NCBI RefSeq assembly: GCF_030325625.1
Contig: NZ_JACAIS010000002.1
Location: 519,913-583,912 of the forward strand
From: Sphingobacterium sp. N143
Lineage (GTDB): Bacteria; Bacteroidota; Bacteroidia; Sphingobacteriales; Sphingobacteriaceae
DNA length: 64,000 nt
Reading direction: 5' to 3'
The position numbers and the translations under genes are program-made. This document shows positions 25,837 to 34,377 of the stretch, piece after piece. Below the pieces are notes generated by a model. It was not told the origin of the DNA and did no database searches. It saw only the letters and a list, made by a program, of their open reading frames with translations. How positions within the stretch are numbered: the first letter of the stretch is position 1; each line of letters starts with the position of its first letter.

Positions 25837-27480
25837 TTAACGGATCGTTTCAAAGAATTTTTTAGTCTTATAGAAAGCCAACAGCCCAATAATACCAATC
25901 ATCAACCATAAAAAGTCAACGACAAAGAGATCACGTTGTCCATTGCCAAAGGTATCCCACAGCCAATGACCGGTGACAAAACCATTGGTTATCGGTACCA
26001 CAAAAGCTAGTATGCTACCAACCAGCAAGGTCTCCCGATTGGTTCTTTTAATACTTTTCCGAACAATATAGTAAACAGAGTATATCAGCCAGCTGTAAAA
26101 ATAGACCCGATAGATAAAATCTTGGTCAACCGGTGCACTTACTTTAATGGCAATAAAGGTAATCGCTGTCACCGGCAGCATCGTCAGGCAGATTGCTGTA
26201 AAGACATTGGCCGCCCAAAAATTAAATTTCCGTTTCCTTGGAATGACATTGTTTTTGTCCCGGGCAACCAGCCAAATCAAAATACCTGAAATAATGACAA
26301 GACAGCCCATCACACCAAGGATAAAATAGATTGCCTTCAATGGATACCCTCCATAATCGCCATAATGTAATCTGTACAACAGGCTTTTGACATGATCGGT
26401 ATAGGTCGCATCATCCAAAGGTGATTTTCCCGCAACAACTTTCTGATCAGCCACTTTGACTGTAAGCACGCCAGAGCCGGCAAAACTTTTATTGAAATGC
26501 GGTTCAAGCTCCATGATGACATGCATGTTCGAATCTGCATAGTTCTTTACGGTAATCCGCTGAAAATCACTTTCAGGCCATTTTTTCTTGGCCATGTCCA
26601 AAAACGGCGCTATCTTTATCTCCCCCGCTAAGGGTTTATAGGTATAATCATAATTTGTCGCTGCCGCCAGGCCGATATCTTGGTACATTTTCTCCTGGTT
26701 GCCTTCGTAAAGCAATTTGCTGAACGGTAACGCCAGTACAGAATTGACGATGAGAAATGCTCCGGTAACGGCAAAAATAAACTGAAACGGAAATCCGATC
26801 ACACCCAATGCGGTATGCATATCGGTCCACACGGTTTTCCATTTACTGAACGGTCGGAAGACAAAGAAATTGGATACGATTTTTTCCCAGTGCAGCAATA
26901 AGCCTGTAATAATCGCAAACAAGAATATGAATGCCGTGATACCAGCCACCAGATAGCCAAAAGGAGCAATCCCCACCCGGATGGGTACTTGGTTGAGCTG
27001 TGCCAAGAAATGGAGCCGAAATAAAAATTCGCCCATATCATAGTCCTTCACATAATCGCCCGCCCGCTGGTTAGCAAAGTTATACGTGAAATTCTTCGTA
27101 TCACCAACAGCTCCTCTTCGCCGGCCCTTCTTTGCCGCCCCCTGTTCATCGGCACCTATTTTTGCCAGGTTTTCTTTGTTTAATATACTATCGTTGGACG
27201 CACTGACCCCGACATAGGCCGAGGTCTCTTCCCGATACATGTAAAAGGTAATATCACGTCCATGCAGGTTGGAACTTTCTTTGAGGGAATCCAAAAGCCC
27301 ATCAAATTGCCGATGGTCCTCCTGATGGGTCTTATAGGAGGTACCGTGTTGCCATGCGGCGATTTCATCTCTAAAAAATGCAAATGATCCCGCAAAGAAT
27401 ATAACATACAAAAGTGCACAGATAATAATGCCACTGATGGTATGTGTGTTAAAATAGATATTATAGTTTCTGATATTCAT
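25837..27480 (-). CDS. PepSY-associated membrane protein, iron-uptake type
   Basis: 547 aa. It starts with one membrane helix (TISGIIICALLYVIFFAGSF), a periplasmic PepSY-like region, then VAGITAFIFLFAIITGLLLHW, FQFIFAVTGAFLIVNSVLAL, a second periplasmic domain, and five further helices including YFILGVMGCLVIISGILIWL. This is the PepSY_TM (PF03929) layout. Family members accompany TonB siderophore receptors and are thought to be inner-membrane ferric reductases or parts of iron release. It is the last gene of the five-gene unit, 4 nt after the preceding one. Confidence 0.85.
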   Translation of the reverse strand: MNIRNYNIYFNTHTISGIIICALLYVIFFAGSFAFFRDEIAAWQHGTSYKTHQEDHRQFDGLLDSLKESSNLHGRDITFYMYREETSAYVGVSASNDSILNKENLAKIGADEQGAAKKGRRRGAVGDTKNFTYNFANQRAGDYVKDYDMGEFLFRLHFLAQLNQVPIRVGIAPFGYLVAGITAFIFLFAIITGLLLHWEKIVSNFFVFRPFSKWKTVWTDMHTALGVIGFPFQFIFAVTGAFLIVNSVLALPFSKLLYEGNQEKMYQDIGLAAATNYDYTYKPLAGEIKIAPFLDMAKKKWPESDFQRITVKNYADSNMHVIMELEPHFNKSFAGSGVLTVKVADQKVVAGKSPLDDATYTDHVKSLLYRLHYGDYGGYPLKAIYFILGVMGCLVIISGILIWLVARDKNNVIPRKRKFNFWAANVFTAICLTMLPVTAITFIAIKVSAPVDQDFIYRVYFYSWLIYSVYYIVRKSIKRTNRETLLVGSILAFVVPITNGFVTGHWLWDTFGNGQRDLFVVDFLWLMIGIIGLLAFYKTKKFFETIR

Positions 27481-27484
27481 GGCG

Positions 27485-27763
27485 TTACATTTTTAACAGA
27501 TAAGGCAAGGAGAAGGCTACAGTCAGCAGTATATATATTCCCCATATCTTCCAACCATTTTTACAGAGAAAAGCTAACAGAAGCAGAATAGCCCACAGGA
27601 GGTAGCCTGTAAAGCCCGCGGTCATGACCACATCCTTTTTTTCAAAAATATTGGTCAAGAAAACGTGAAAGGAAAGCATGACGAAATACCCACCTATAAA
27701 TCCGGCAGTGATTTTCAGAAATCGCTGAAAGGGTGAACTAAGGTATTTTTTGTTTGCAGGCAT
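27485..27763 (-). CDS. Small membrane protein, DUF3649-like, iron operon
   Basis: 92 aa, three predicted membrane helices: FLKITAGFIGGYFVMLSFHV, GFTGYLLWAILLLLAFLC and IWGIYILLTVAFSLPYLL. The length, helix spacing and position between a TonB receptor and a PepSY protein match DUF3649 (iron uptake accessory) of Proteobacteria. The similarity is judged by eye and is weak in residues, so the family name is an inference. It is likely an inner-membrane partner of the PepSY protein. Confidence 0.6.
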   Translation of the reverse strand: MPANKKYLSSPFQRFLKITAGFIGGYFVMLSFHVFLTNIFEKKDVVMTAGFTGYLLWAILLLLAFLCKNGWKIWGIYILLTVAFSLPYLLKM

Positions 27764-27774
27764 AAACGGGTCTT

Positions 27775-28107
27775 TTAAGTGATCAGAAATTCAAGACAGA
27801 GACTAAACAGGTATAGTCCTAGGACATGATATCCCTTCAGATAACGATAGGGGTTCAACAATACCGCGAGGCTCAGCATACACATGAAATAGGCAAAAAA
27901 TGCAAAAAAACCGGCTTCTCCGCCCTGTAGATATAGGACAATACCAAATGGAAAAAGAAGCAACAGGATGCTCAGGATGCGCACAAACAATGTTTGTGCG
28001 CAAAGTTTCTTTAACCAAGTTGGTCGCGGACCAAATTTCACTTTTCTACTGCTGTTGTAAAAAAGGTAGGCCCCAAGAAGAATAACTATTAAAAGTGTGC
28101 TATACAT
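27775..28107 (-). CDS. Small membrane protein, DUF3325-like, iron operon
   Basis: 110 aa, four hydrophobic segments: STLLIVILLGAYLFYNSSRK, FVRILSILLLLFPFGIVLYL, FFAFFAYFMCMLSLAVLLNP and a C-terminal helix ending LCLEFLIT. The helix layout and the ALAVLLNPYR-like end of the third helix resemble DUF3325, which accompanies the same iron-uptake genes. It lies between the receptor gene and the DUF3649-like gene, with spacings of 30 and 11 nt. The precise function is not known for the family. Confidence 0.6.
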   Translation of the reverse strand: MYSTLLIVILLGAYLFYNSSRKVKFGPRPTWLKKLCAQTLFVRILSILLLLFPFGIVLYLQGGEAGFFAFFAYFMCMLSLAVLLNPYRYLKGYHVLGLYLFSLCLEFLIT

Positions 28108-28137
28108 CGTAGTAATGATTTATATAGAATCGCTCCG

Positions 28138-30552
28138 TTAAAATTTATACGTTACCCCCAGTCGGAAATTTCGTCTTGCTTCGACGATATAGGAATAATA
28201 ATCCACTCCACCGGCTTTTATCGCTGCCGCATTGGCACGGGTGAAAGAACCTGCTGTCAGCAGTTTCCGGTTGTCCAAAAGGTTATTGACCATAACGGAA
28301 ATATTGTATTTTCCTTTCTGATAGCTGATTCCGCCATCCGTACGCAGATAATTTTTAAAATTGCTCTCTTTTGTTGTGCCTATGGCACGGTCAAACATCC
28401 CCTGTACACTTCCCATAAGCCCCAGACCGCGCAAAGCTCCTTGCTGCAAGCGGTAGGATACCCAGGCATTGGCGGTATGTTTTGCCGTATTAGGGGTAAT
28501 ATTTCCAATATTTTCTTCCTTTGTATCCTTGGATATTTTTGAATCTGTCAGTGCGTAGTTCGCATTGACATTTAGCCCTCTCACGATCTCACCTGTAATA
28601 TCAAATTCGATCCCCTTGGAGGTTGTCTCACCGATCTGCATGGAAAAGAATCCGCCATTTGGGTTTGGATGTGCGGAATCCTCCACCAGTGCATTCTTTC
28701 TTTTGATTTGATAAGCACTCAAAGTTGAAATCCATTTTCCTCCACCCCATTCTTTCTTCACACCGGCTTCCATATTGTTACCACGTATTGGTCTAAAGGC
28801 ATTTCCTTCCCAATCTGTTCCTGACACAGGAACAAAGGACTGATCAAACAATGCATACACGCTTGCCGAAGGAGTGATCATATAGTTTATCCCCGCCCTT
28901 GGGCTCCAAATCTTGTCCTTTGCCGGATCCGCACCTGTCTTTGAAACCACACTAGAAGAAGTAAAACGTAATCCCAAAGATAATTTCAAACGGTCTTCGA
29001 GGAATGCCATCTCATCATGTACATAAAAAGATGTATATGATGAAGTGGTGATATAATTTTGGCTCTTGGCCCGTTCTTTAATGTCCAAAGTACGGTCAAC
29101 CTTTGGAAAAACAGATTCAGGAATACCATAAACAGGGTTGTAAACATTTAATGGTTCTCCGGGAATACTTGGCAACAACGAGCTAAAATCGCCCCAGAAT
29201 TTCTTGTTGCCATAATCCACACCAGCTAAGATCCTGTGTCTGATATTTCCCGTGCGCTCCTCACCATTAAAAGAGAATTGACCAAATTTATTTTCACCAT
29301 GCTCATCGGCAGTATTATAGTAGCGCGGCATATCTCCTTCTGCTGTCATATAGTTCAACCAGGTACTGGTGGCTTTCATATCAAAGTTAAAATAAGCCGC
29401 TTGAGCATGGAATTTCCACTTCTGGCTAAGTTTTCGATCAAGATAAATATAAGCACTATGGTCTCTTAACTTTCCTGGTTCCATCCCTGGGTCTCCATAA
29501 AAAAAGTCATTGGCAATATTTGGATCCGCAAAACCTTTTGGCGAAAAGGTATAGTTTCCATTATTCAGGTAAGAAGACCCCTGAAAGGTATATTCTGCTG
29601 TTATTGCCGTCAATGAATCGATATTATAGGTGATTACCGGAGCGACGACAAGACGTTTACTATTATTATATTTGGTAAAGAAGCCTTTTTTCTGAGCAGC
29701 TACATTCAGGCGGTAAAGCAATTTGTTACTTTTCGTAATCCGACCATCCAAGTCCACTGCGCCACGGTACAGATCAAAACTTCCTGTATTGAATGTCGCC
29801 GAACCTTTGGTATGGCCGGTCGGTTTCTTGGTGACCACATTGTAGAAACCTCCCGGTTCGCCACTTGCCAGCATAAATCCTGCCGGTCCCTTCACAAATT
29901 CGATGCGCTCGATCATGCTGGCATCTTCGGCCGTAGGGCCCCAGGAAGCTTCGATATTCATGCCGTTACGAAAGGCCGGGATCTTGGACCCCCGCATACG
30001 GATATTGGCATACTGATTGTCCCAATGTCCCTGCCGGGTCGCTCCACTGATATTCCGTGTAATACCATCCACAATATCAAAAACCTGTTGATCGGCCATC
30101 AGGTCCGAAGAAATGACCTGGATATTCTGTGGCAATTCCAGGATCGGCGTCTTGAGGCGTAATGATCCTGATATACTGTCAAATTTGTAATTCTGGTAAT
30201 ATTTTCCATATACAGATACCTCATCAATGGATTCGGACTGGTCATCTAACCTGATCTGCCCTAAGTGCTGGTCTTCCTGTCTGAGGTTTACCTGGACTTG
30301 CTTTTTGCTGTAACCAAAAGCATTGATATCCACTTTATAATCATCTGGTGATAGCTTATCGAACACAAAGCGGCCCTGACTATCGGTACTGGTCGTTAGT
30401 CCCAAACTCGTTAAACGGATGGTTGCACCTGAAATAGGTTCGGATTTTTCATTGATAAGTATTCCGTCGATCGTCAGTTTACTTTGGGCCTGGGCCAGCG
30501 AAAAAACAGAACTGATCATAGGAATCGCCAGGAAGGATAACGTTTTATTCAT
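28138..30552 (-). CDS. TonB-dependent siderophore receptor
   Basis: 804 aa. Signal peptide MNKTLSFLAIPMISSVFSLA ends at AQAQ. A CarboxypepD_reg-like domain follows (about 26-105, LTIDGILINEKSEPISGATI). The plug has ELPQNIQVISSDLMADQQV, NISGATRQGHWDNQYANIRM and RIEFVKGPAGFMLASGEPGG, the signature of siderophore receptors such as FhuA, FoxA and FecA. The barrel ends in FRLGVTYKF with a terminal aromatic. It imports a ferric siderophore across the outer membrane with TonB energy. The surrounding DUF4198, DUF3325/DUF3649-like and PepSY genes support iron acquisition. Confidence 0.93.
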   Translation of the reverse strand: MNKTLSFLAIPMISSVFSLAQAQSKLTIDGILINEKSEPISGATIRLTSLGLTTSTDSQGRFVFDKLSPDDYKVDINAFGYSKKQVQVNLRQEDQHLGQIRLDDQSESIDEVSVYGKYYQNYKFDSISGSLRLKTPILELPQNIQVISSDLMADQQVFDIVDGITRNISGATRQGHWDNQYANIRMRGSKIPAFRNGMNIEASWGPTAEDASMIERIEFVKGPAGFMLASGEPGGFYNVVTKKPTGHTKGSATFNTGSFDLYRGAVDLDGRITKSNKLLYRLNVAAQKKGFFTKYNNSKRLVVAPVITYNIDSLTAITAEYTFQGSSYLNNGNYTFSPKGFADPNIANDFFYGDPGMEPGKLRDHSAYIYLDRKLSQKWKFHAQAAYFNFDMKATSTWLNYMTAEGDMPRYYNTADEHGENKFGQFSFNGEERTGNIRHRILAGVDYGNKKFWGDFSSLLPSIPGEPLNVYNPVYGIPESVFPKVDRTLDIKERAKSQNYITTSSYTSFYVHDEMAFLEDRLKLSLGLRFTSSSVVSKTGADPAKDKIWSPRAGINYMITPSASVYALFDQSFVPVSGTDWEGNAFRPIRGNNMEAGVKKEWGGGKWISTLSAYQIKRKNALVEDSAHPNPNGGFFSMQIGETTSKGIEFDITGEIVRGLNVNANYALTDSKISKDTKEENIGNITPNTAKHTANAWVSYRLQQGALRGLGLMGSVQGMFDRAIGTTKESNFKNYLRTDGGISYQKGKYNISVMVNNLLDNRKLLTAGSFTRANAAAIKAGGVDYYSYIVEARRNFRLGVTYKF

Positions 30553-30642
30553 GAATAGTTTAATAGTAGATGTATGATATAAATGGATTGATACTAAATA
30601 TGAGATTTAACATCAATCCATTAAGTAATAGGTATTGCAAAT

Positions 30643-31359
30643 TTATTTTACTTCTAAGAAGGTTGTACTTCCTTGCCACGATGATGTGTAAGGTTTTCCT
30701 TCATGTTCACCGCCTTTTTCCGCATAGGTGCTTGCTTCAAGTACATAAGCCCCAGGCCAGACGGCCTCAAATGTGAGCAATCCATTGGCATCGGCCACAA
30801 ATTCTTTCCCCCAGCCAGTAGATGAGAAAACGGAAACTTTTGCATTTGGAACGACTTGCCCTAAGCTCGTGATCTTAGCCTGAAGGGTTTCTCCTTTTTT
30901 GATAGGGGCAGCATGTAATAATTCGATCTGCAGCGGATTTTTTAGTGGGCTGTAATCCAGTGCACTTGCCTTCCCCACAACCACCGGCATCAGGGAAGAA
31001 AACTCATACTTGGTCTGACCGCCTAAATCTTTGGGGGCTTTTACCACGGATAGGAAATAAGTGCCTTGAACGGTCGGTTGAAATGAACCGCTGAAATGAT
31101 CCCCATTATCGGTCAGTTGGAGTTTGACAGGTTCTTTTCCTGGAACATGCAGCATGAGAGCAAAGTCTTTAACGTCGGAATACCACTTTTGGATCTGGTC
31201 TCTTTCATTGGTCACATACTCACCATAGTATACTTTTACTTGATGAGCCTGGTTTAAGTTACCATAGGGTGCAGCCTCAATCCAAAGGGCATGAGCGCTG
31301 CTGATGTTACTGCTTAACAGTACTGTAAGAAATGTGAAGAGCGAAATTAAAATTTTCAT
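30643..31359 (-). CDS. DUF4198 periplasmic protein, first gene of the iron operon
   Basis: 238 aa. Signal peptide MKILISLFTFLTVLLSSNIS ends near SSAHA, followed by the DUF4198 start HALWIEAAPYGNLNQAHQV. The body is beta-rich with GQTLQAKITSLGQ-like and GLLTFEAVWPGAYVLEASTY segments that fit Ig-like folding. DUF4198 proteins are found with metal uptake systems and TonB receptors; some are thought to bind Co, Ni or Fe chelates in the periplasm. It is separated from the receptor gene by 90 nt. The structured leader lies before it. Confidence 0.82.
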   Translation of the reverse strand: MKILISLFTFLTVLLSSNISSAHALWIEAAPYGNLNQAHQVKVYYGEYVTNERDQIQKWYSDVKDFALMLHVPGKEPVKLQLTDNGDHFSGSFQPTVQGTYFLSVVKAPKDLGGQTKYEFSSLMPVVVGKASALDYSPLKNPLQIELLHAAPIKKGETLQAKITSLGQVVPNAKVSVFSSTGWGKEFVADANGLLTFEAVWPGAYVLEASTYAEKGGEHEGKPYTSSWQGSTTFLEVK

Positions 31360-31637
31360 AATATGTTGATTGATGCTTATAGTTCTTCAACTTATTATGG
31401 AAGATTTCACAGGTAAAAACGAATTGGCAATGAATAGAATCATAAAATTCGTTATCTTGCGGATTCTTCCATATCATGTATCGGGAGCAACTGTAGCAGC
31501 ATGGCTGTTACAGTCAACTACATGCAGTTGCCGCTGCCTGTAGATTTGCGCCATGTGATAGATTGCCGTCTATCGCATGGTGCTTTTAGCTCATAATCAG
31601 TCAGATCATAAGATCTATTATTTAGACTGATTAAAAA
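31360..31637 (-). promoter_or_regulatory. Structured leader of the iron operon (four hairpins, two sharing a CGGCAA loop)
   Basis: On the minus strand the predicted transcript starts near 31637. Four stem-loops follow. H1 pairs AATCAGTC with GACTGATT (31595-31632). H2 pairs CCATG-C-GATAGA with TCTATC-A-CATGG, loop CGGCAA (about 31551-31580). H3 pairs CTACA-G-GCAG with CTGC-A-TGTAG, loop CGGCAA again (about 31518-31543). H4 pairs ACTGTA-A-CAGC with GCTG-C-TACAGT (about 31490-31514). None is followed by a T run, so it is not a simple terminator. The remaining 130 nt to the ATG is unstructured. It does not match a riboswitch I know. Confidence 0.55.
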
Positions 31638-31642
31638 CAAAG

Positions 31643-31672
31643 CAAATATAACAGGAATTATTTGTTTATCAA
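31643..31672 (-). promoter_or_regulatory. Promoter of the iron-uptake operon
   Basis: Reading the minus strand: TTG, a 19-nt spacer, and TATATTTG (plus-strand CAAATATA at 31643-31650), an exact match to the Bacteroidota consensus. The AT-rich segment just downstream (TTAATCAGTCTAAATAATA) could be a Fur-like operator, but I cannot confirm this. Confidence 0.75.
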
Positions 31673-31786
31673 CTATATTTTAAATTTTTAATTATCCGGT
31701 TTTCTTTTACCTTTTTTCGCGGCAGCCAAAGGCTCTCCCCTGCAAAAGATATTGCCTCCAGAAATTTCCTGTGTTTTTGATATCCG

Positions 31787-32575
31787 CTAGCGAATAGTTT
31801 GTGCGCTTGGAATAAGGTGGGTTATATCAAACAGTTCGGTCTCTTGATAACGTGTGGCCACATGGAGCCTGATATTATCGCAATGGGGTTCAAAGGTCTG
31901 ATGCACGAGCTCAACTGTATTATTTTCACCGGAGAGGTGTGTGAGGATCAAGTGTTTAAGACGATCACTCTTATGCTGACTGAACAGTTCGAGGGCAATC
32001 CTGTTGGAAAGATGCCCCCATCCGCTGCTGATCCTATTTTTCAAAAAGTACGAATATCGTCCGGTATGCAGCATATTTTCATCATAATTGGATTCCAGAA
32101 GCAGCACATCGGCATGCTGGATAACATGCTGTACATTTTCACAGGCTCGGCCAATATCCGTCAGTACACCAATATTATGCGTTCCATCGGAAACAAGGAA
32201 ACTACAGGGTTCTTTGGCATCATGATATTTGGGAATACCGTATACTTTGAGTCCACCAACTTCAACCACTTGGTCAGGAGTGATAATACGCACCATATGT
32301 GGGGGCAGATGCAGTCGGGAACCATCGTAACTGCCCTTGGTGATATAGACCGGCAAATTATACTTCTTCGCGAAGACGGACAAGCCTCTAATATGGTCTG
32401 AATGTTCGTGTGTTATAAAAATTGCCTTGATGTGGGTGGGGAGAATCCCCAGGTTGTGCATCCGCAGATGAATATGCTTACTATTGATTCCAGCATCAAT
32501 CAGAATCGCCGAATCATCTTTGGCGATATAATAACAGTTTCCATTACTACCGGAGGCAATTGCACAATATTTCAT
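31787..32575 (-). CDS. Metallo-beta-lactamase-fold hydrolase (YycJ/WalJ-like)
   Basis: 262 aa. It starts MKYCAIASGSNGNCYYIAKD, typical for the family, with the metal-binding motif FITHEHSDHIRGL (HxHxDH, residues about 53-65), PCSFLVSDGTHNIGVLTDIG and a late His in HVIQHADVLLLESNYD. Members are cytosolic 5'-to-3' DNA exonuclease-like or RNA-processing hydrolases; the Bacillus homolog is linked to DNA repair and the wall kinase WalK. It is monocistronic, with a promoter-like TATCTTTG at 32702-32709. Confidence 0.85.
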   Translation of the reverse strand: MKYCAIASGSNGNCYYIAKDDSAILIDAGINSKHIHLRMHNLGILPTHIKAIFITHEHSDHIRGLSVFAKKYNLPVYITKGSYDGSRLHLPPHMVRIITPDQVVEVGGLKVYGIPKYHDAKEPCSFLVSDGTHNIGVLTDIGRACENVQHVIQHADVLLLESNYDENMLHTGRYSYFLKNRISSGWGHLSNRIALELFSQHKSDRLKHLILTHLSGENNTVELVHQTFEPHCDNIRLHVATRYQETELFDITHLIPSAQTIR

Positions 32576-32680
32576 CTATAAGGGATAATTTTTCATTGAA
32601 ATACAACCTGTTGTTCTATGCCACTGCCATGAGCAGCGGGATACGGCCGCAAAAGAAATACTGCGGCCCTAGATTATGCT

Positions 32681-32709
32681 GTGATGATCTCATCACGGAA
32701 ACAAAGATA
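32681..32709 (-). promoter_or_regulatory. Promoter of the MBL-fold gene with a 16-bp palindrome at the start site
   Basis: TATCTTTG on the minus strand (32702-32709) is a good -7 box; the -33 element is poor. GTGATGATCTCATCAC (32681-32696), a perfect palindrome, covers the predicted transcription start and may be an operator. Further downstream GGCCGCA pairs with TGCGGCC (32645-32668) in the leader. Confidence 0.5.
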
Positions 32710-32735
32710 CAAAAAACAAGAACTTTAGAAAGCTG

Positions 32736-34166
32736 TTAACATTCAGGTAAACTCAATGGAATGTGCACCGCCAGGCCTCCATCTGCTGTCTCCTTATATT
32801 TGGCATTCATATCCAGTGCGGTTTCCCACATGGTCTTGACGACGGTATCTAGGCTGACCTTTGCTTTGTCCGGATTGGATTGTAGGGCCAATTGTGCTGC
32901 AGTAATGGCTTTTATCGCCCCCATGGTATTGCGTTCGATACAGGGAATCTGCACCAGGCCACCGATCGGATCGCAAGTCAATCCAAGGTGATGCTCCATG
33001 GCGATCTCTGCGGCCATTAGAACCTGCCGTTGTGATCCGCCCAGCACTTCGGTCAATGCCCCGGCAGCCATGGCTGATGAAACACCGATCTCGGCTTGAC
33101 AGCCGCCCATCGCAGCTGAAATAGTGGCATTTTTCTTGAAGATAGAGCCGATTTCAGAGGCCGTGAGAATAAATTGAATGATCTTCTGTTCCCGCATGCC
33201 ATCGTGAAAGGTGATGAAATATTGCAGCACGGCTGGGATAACACCTGAGGCCCCGTTAGTAGGCGCTGTGACAACACGGCCAAAAGACGCATTTTCCTCG
33301 TTCACGGCTAGTGCAAAGCAACTCACCCAGTCCAGAATATATTGAAAATTCTGCCCACCTTCACGGATGGCCACAATCCAGGATGCATAGTCTTGATAAG
33401 TGCGTCCCTGCATCAATTTTTTGTTCAATTTGGCCGCCCTGCGTTCTACATTCAGTCCCCCCGGCAGCGTTCCTCCGGTATGGCAGCCACGGTAAATGCA
33501 TTCGTGTATTGTCCGGTAGATATTCAGGACACCGGCAATTGTTTCACTTTCTTCACGCCAGGCACATTCATTTTCCAGGACAAGTTCCGATATTTTCAGT
33601 CCTGTTTTCATGGTCCAATGCAACAGCTCCTGCGCGGTGTCTACAGGAAAAGGAAGATCCACTTCTGACAGTACGCTCTCGGTATCATTTTCCTGAACCA
33701 CAAAACCACCCCCGATGGAATAATAGGTTTCCGTGATCGCCTTACCATTGGCCAAGAAGGCTTGAAAGGTAACTGCATTGGGGTGAAAAGGCAGGCTCTC
33801 GGTATATAGGAAGAGAAGATCCTCCTGGTAGGAAAATGGGACAGTCCGCTCACCGGCAACTTCAAGCTCGCCAACAGCTTTTATGTGTTCCACTTTTGGC
33901 GTGACCCTGTCCACATCAAATGTCACGGGATCATCACCACTGAGCCCAAGCAGAACAGCAATATCAGTACCGTGTCCGGCCCCAGTTTTCGCTAAAGACC
34001 CATAGAGCAAAATCTTGACCTGCTCCACATCGCTCAATACCCCCTTTGTCCGGAGGACATTGGTAAATTGTTGGGCCGCACGCCAAGGTCCTAAGGTATG
34101 CGAACTCGATGGTCCGATACCAATTTTAAACATGTCAAAAACGGAAATTTGTTCTTTGCTCATCAT
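32736..34166 (-). CDS. sdaA: L-serine ammonia-lyase, iron-sulfur type, single chain
   Basis: 476 aa from the ATG at 34166 ([20 protein letters not shown]); the frame extends to 34241, but the extra 25 residues look non-coding. It converts L-serine to pyruvate and ammonia in the cytosol with a 4Fe-4S cluster. Motifs are [16 protein letters not shown] near the start, [58 protein letters not shown] and [18 protein letters not shown], which carries cluster Cys residues. Alpha and beta domains are fused, as in E. coli SdaA. No serine transporter is adjacent. Confidence 0.95.
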   Translation of the reverse strand: MMSKEQISVFDMFKIGIGPSSSHTLGPWRAAQQFTNVLRTKGVLSDVEQVKILLYGSLAKTGAGHGTDIAVLLGLSGDDPVTFDVDRVTPKVEHIKAVGELEVAGERTVPFSYQEDLLFLYTESLPFHPNAVTFQAFLANGKAITETYYSIGGGFVVQENDTESVLSEVDLPFPVDTAQELLHWTMKTGLKISELVLENECAWREESETIAGVLNIYRTIHECIYRGCHTGGTLPGGLNVERRAAKLNKKLMQGRTYQDYASWIVAIREGGQNFQYILDWVSCFALAVNEENASFGRVVTAPTNGASGVIPAVLQYFITFHDGMREQKIIQFILTASEIGSIFKKNATISAAMGGCQAEIGVSSAMAAGALTEVLGGSQRQVLMAAEIAMEHHLGLTCDPIGGLVQIPCIERNTMGAIKAITAAQLALQSNPDKAKVSLDTVVKTMWETALDMNAKYKETADGGLAVHIPLSLPEC

Positions 34167-34351
34167 CTTTATTATTGCGCTCAGCTTGCCATTCACAGCT
34201 TTCGCGAAAACCGCATCTAAATTAGCACAAATAAAGTACAAAGTTGCTTGTATTTACATTATTATCAATTTGAAAACCAAGCTCACATTCTTTTAACAAG
34301 TATCCAACAAACATCTTACATTTTTTAGGGAAAAAGTAAGAAATGCTTCCC

Positions 34352-34359
34352 TATCTTTG
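34352..34359 (+). promoter_or_regulatory. -7 box of the second GHL10 gene
   Basis: TATCTTTG, 18 nt before the ATG at 34378. The TTG inside this box is the first codon of a longer but false reading, so the box also decides the start. No good -33 element is seen. Confidence 0.5.
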
Positions 34360-34377
34360 CTGGCTATAATTTATAGA

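Noticed and set aside
25641..25865. 74-aa plus-strand frame between the repeat region and the PepSY gene
   Set aside because: TTG start, overlaps hairpins and the end of the PepSY gene on the other strand, and has no protein-like composition.
31616..31636. Fur box at the iron-operon start site
   Set aside because: The AT-rich sequence only loosely resembles a 7-1-7 Fur site; I keep it as a possibility in the promoter entry and do not list it as a feature.
34357..34377. TTG start of the second GHL10 gene
   Set aside because: The TTG is part of the -7 box TATCTTTG; the ATG at 34378 gives a normal signal peptide.
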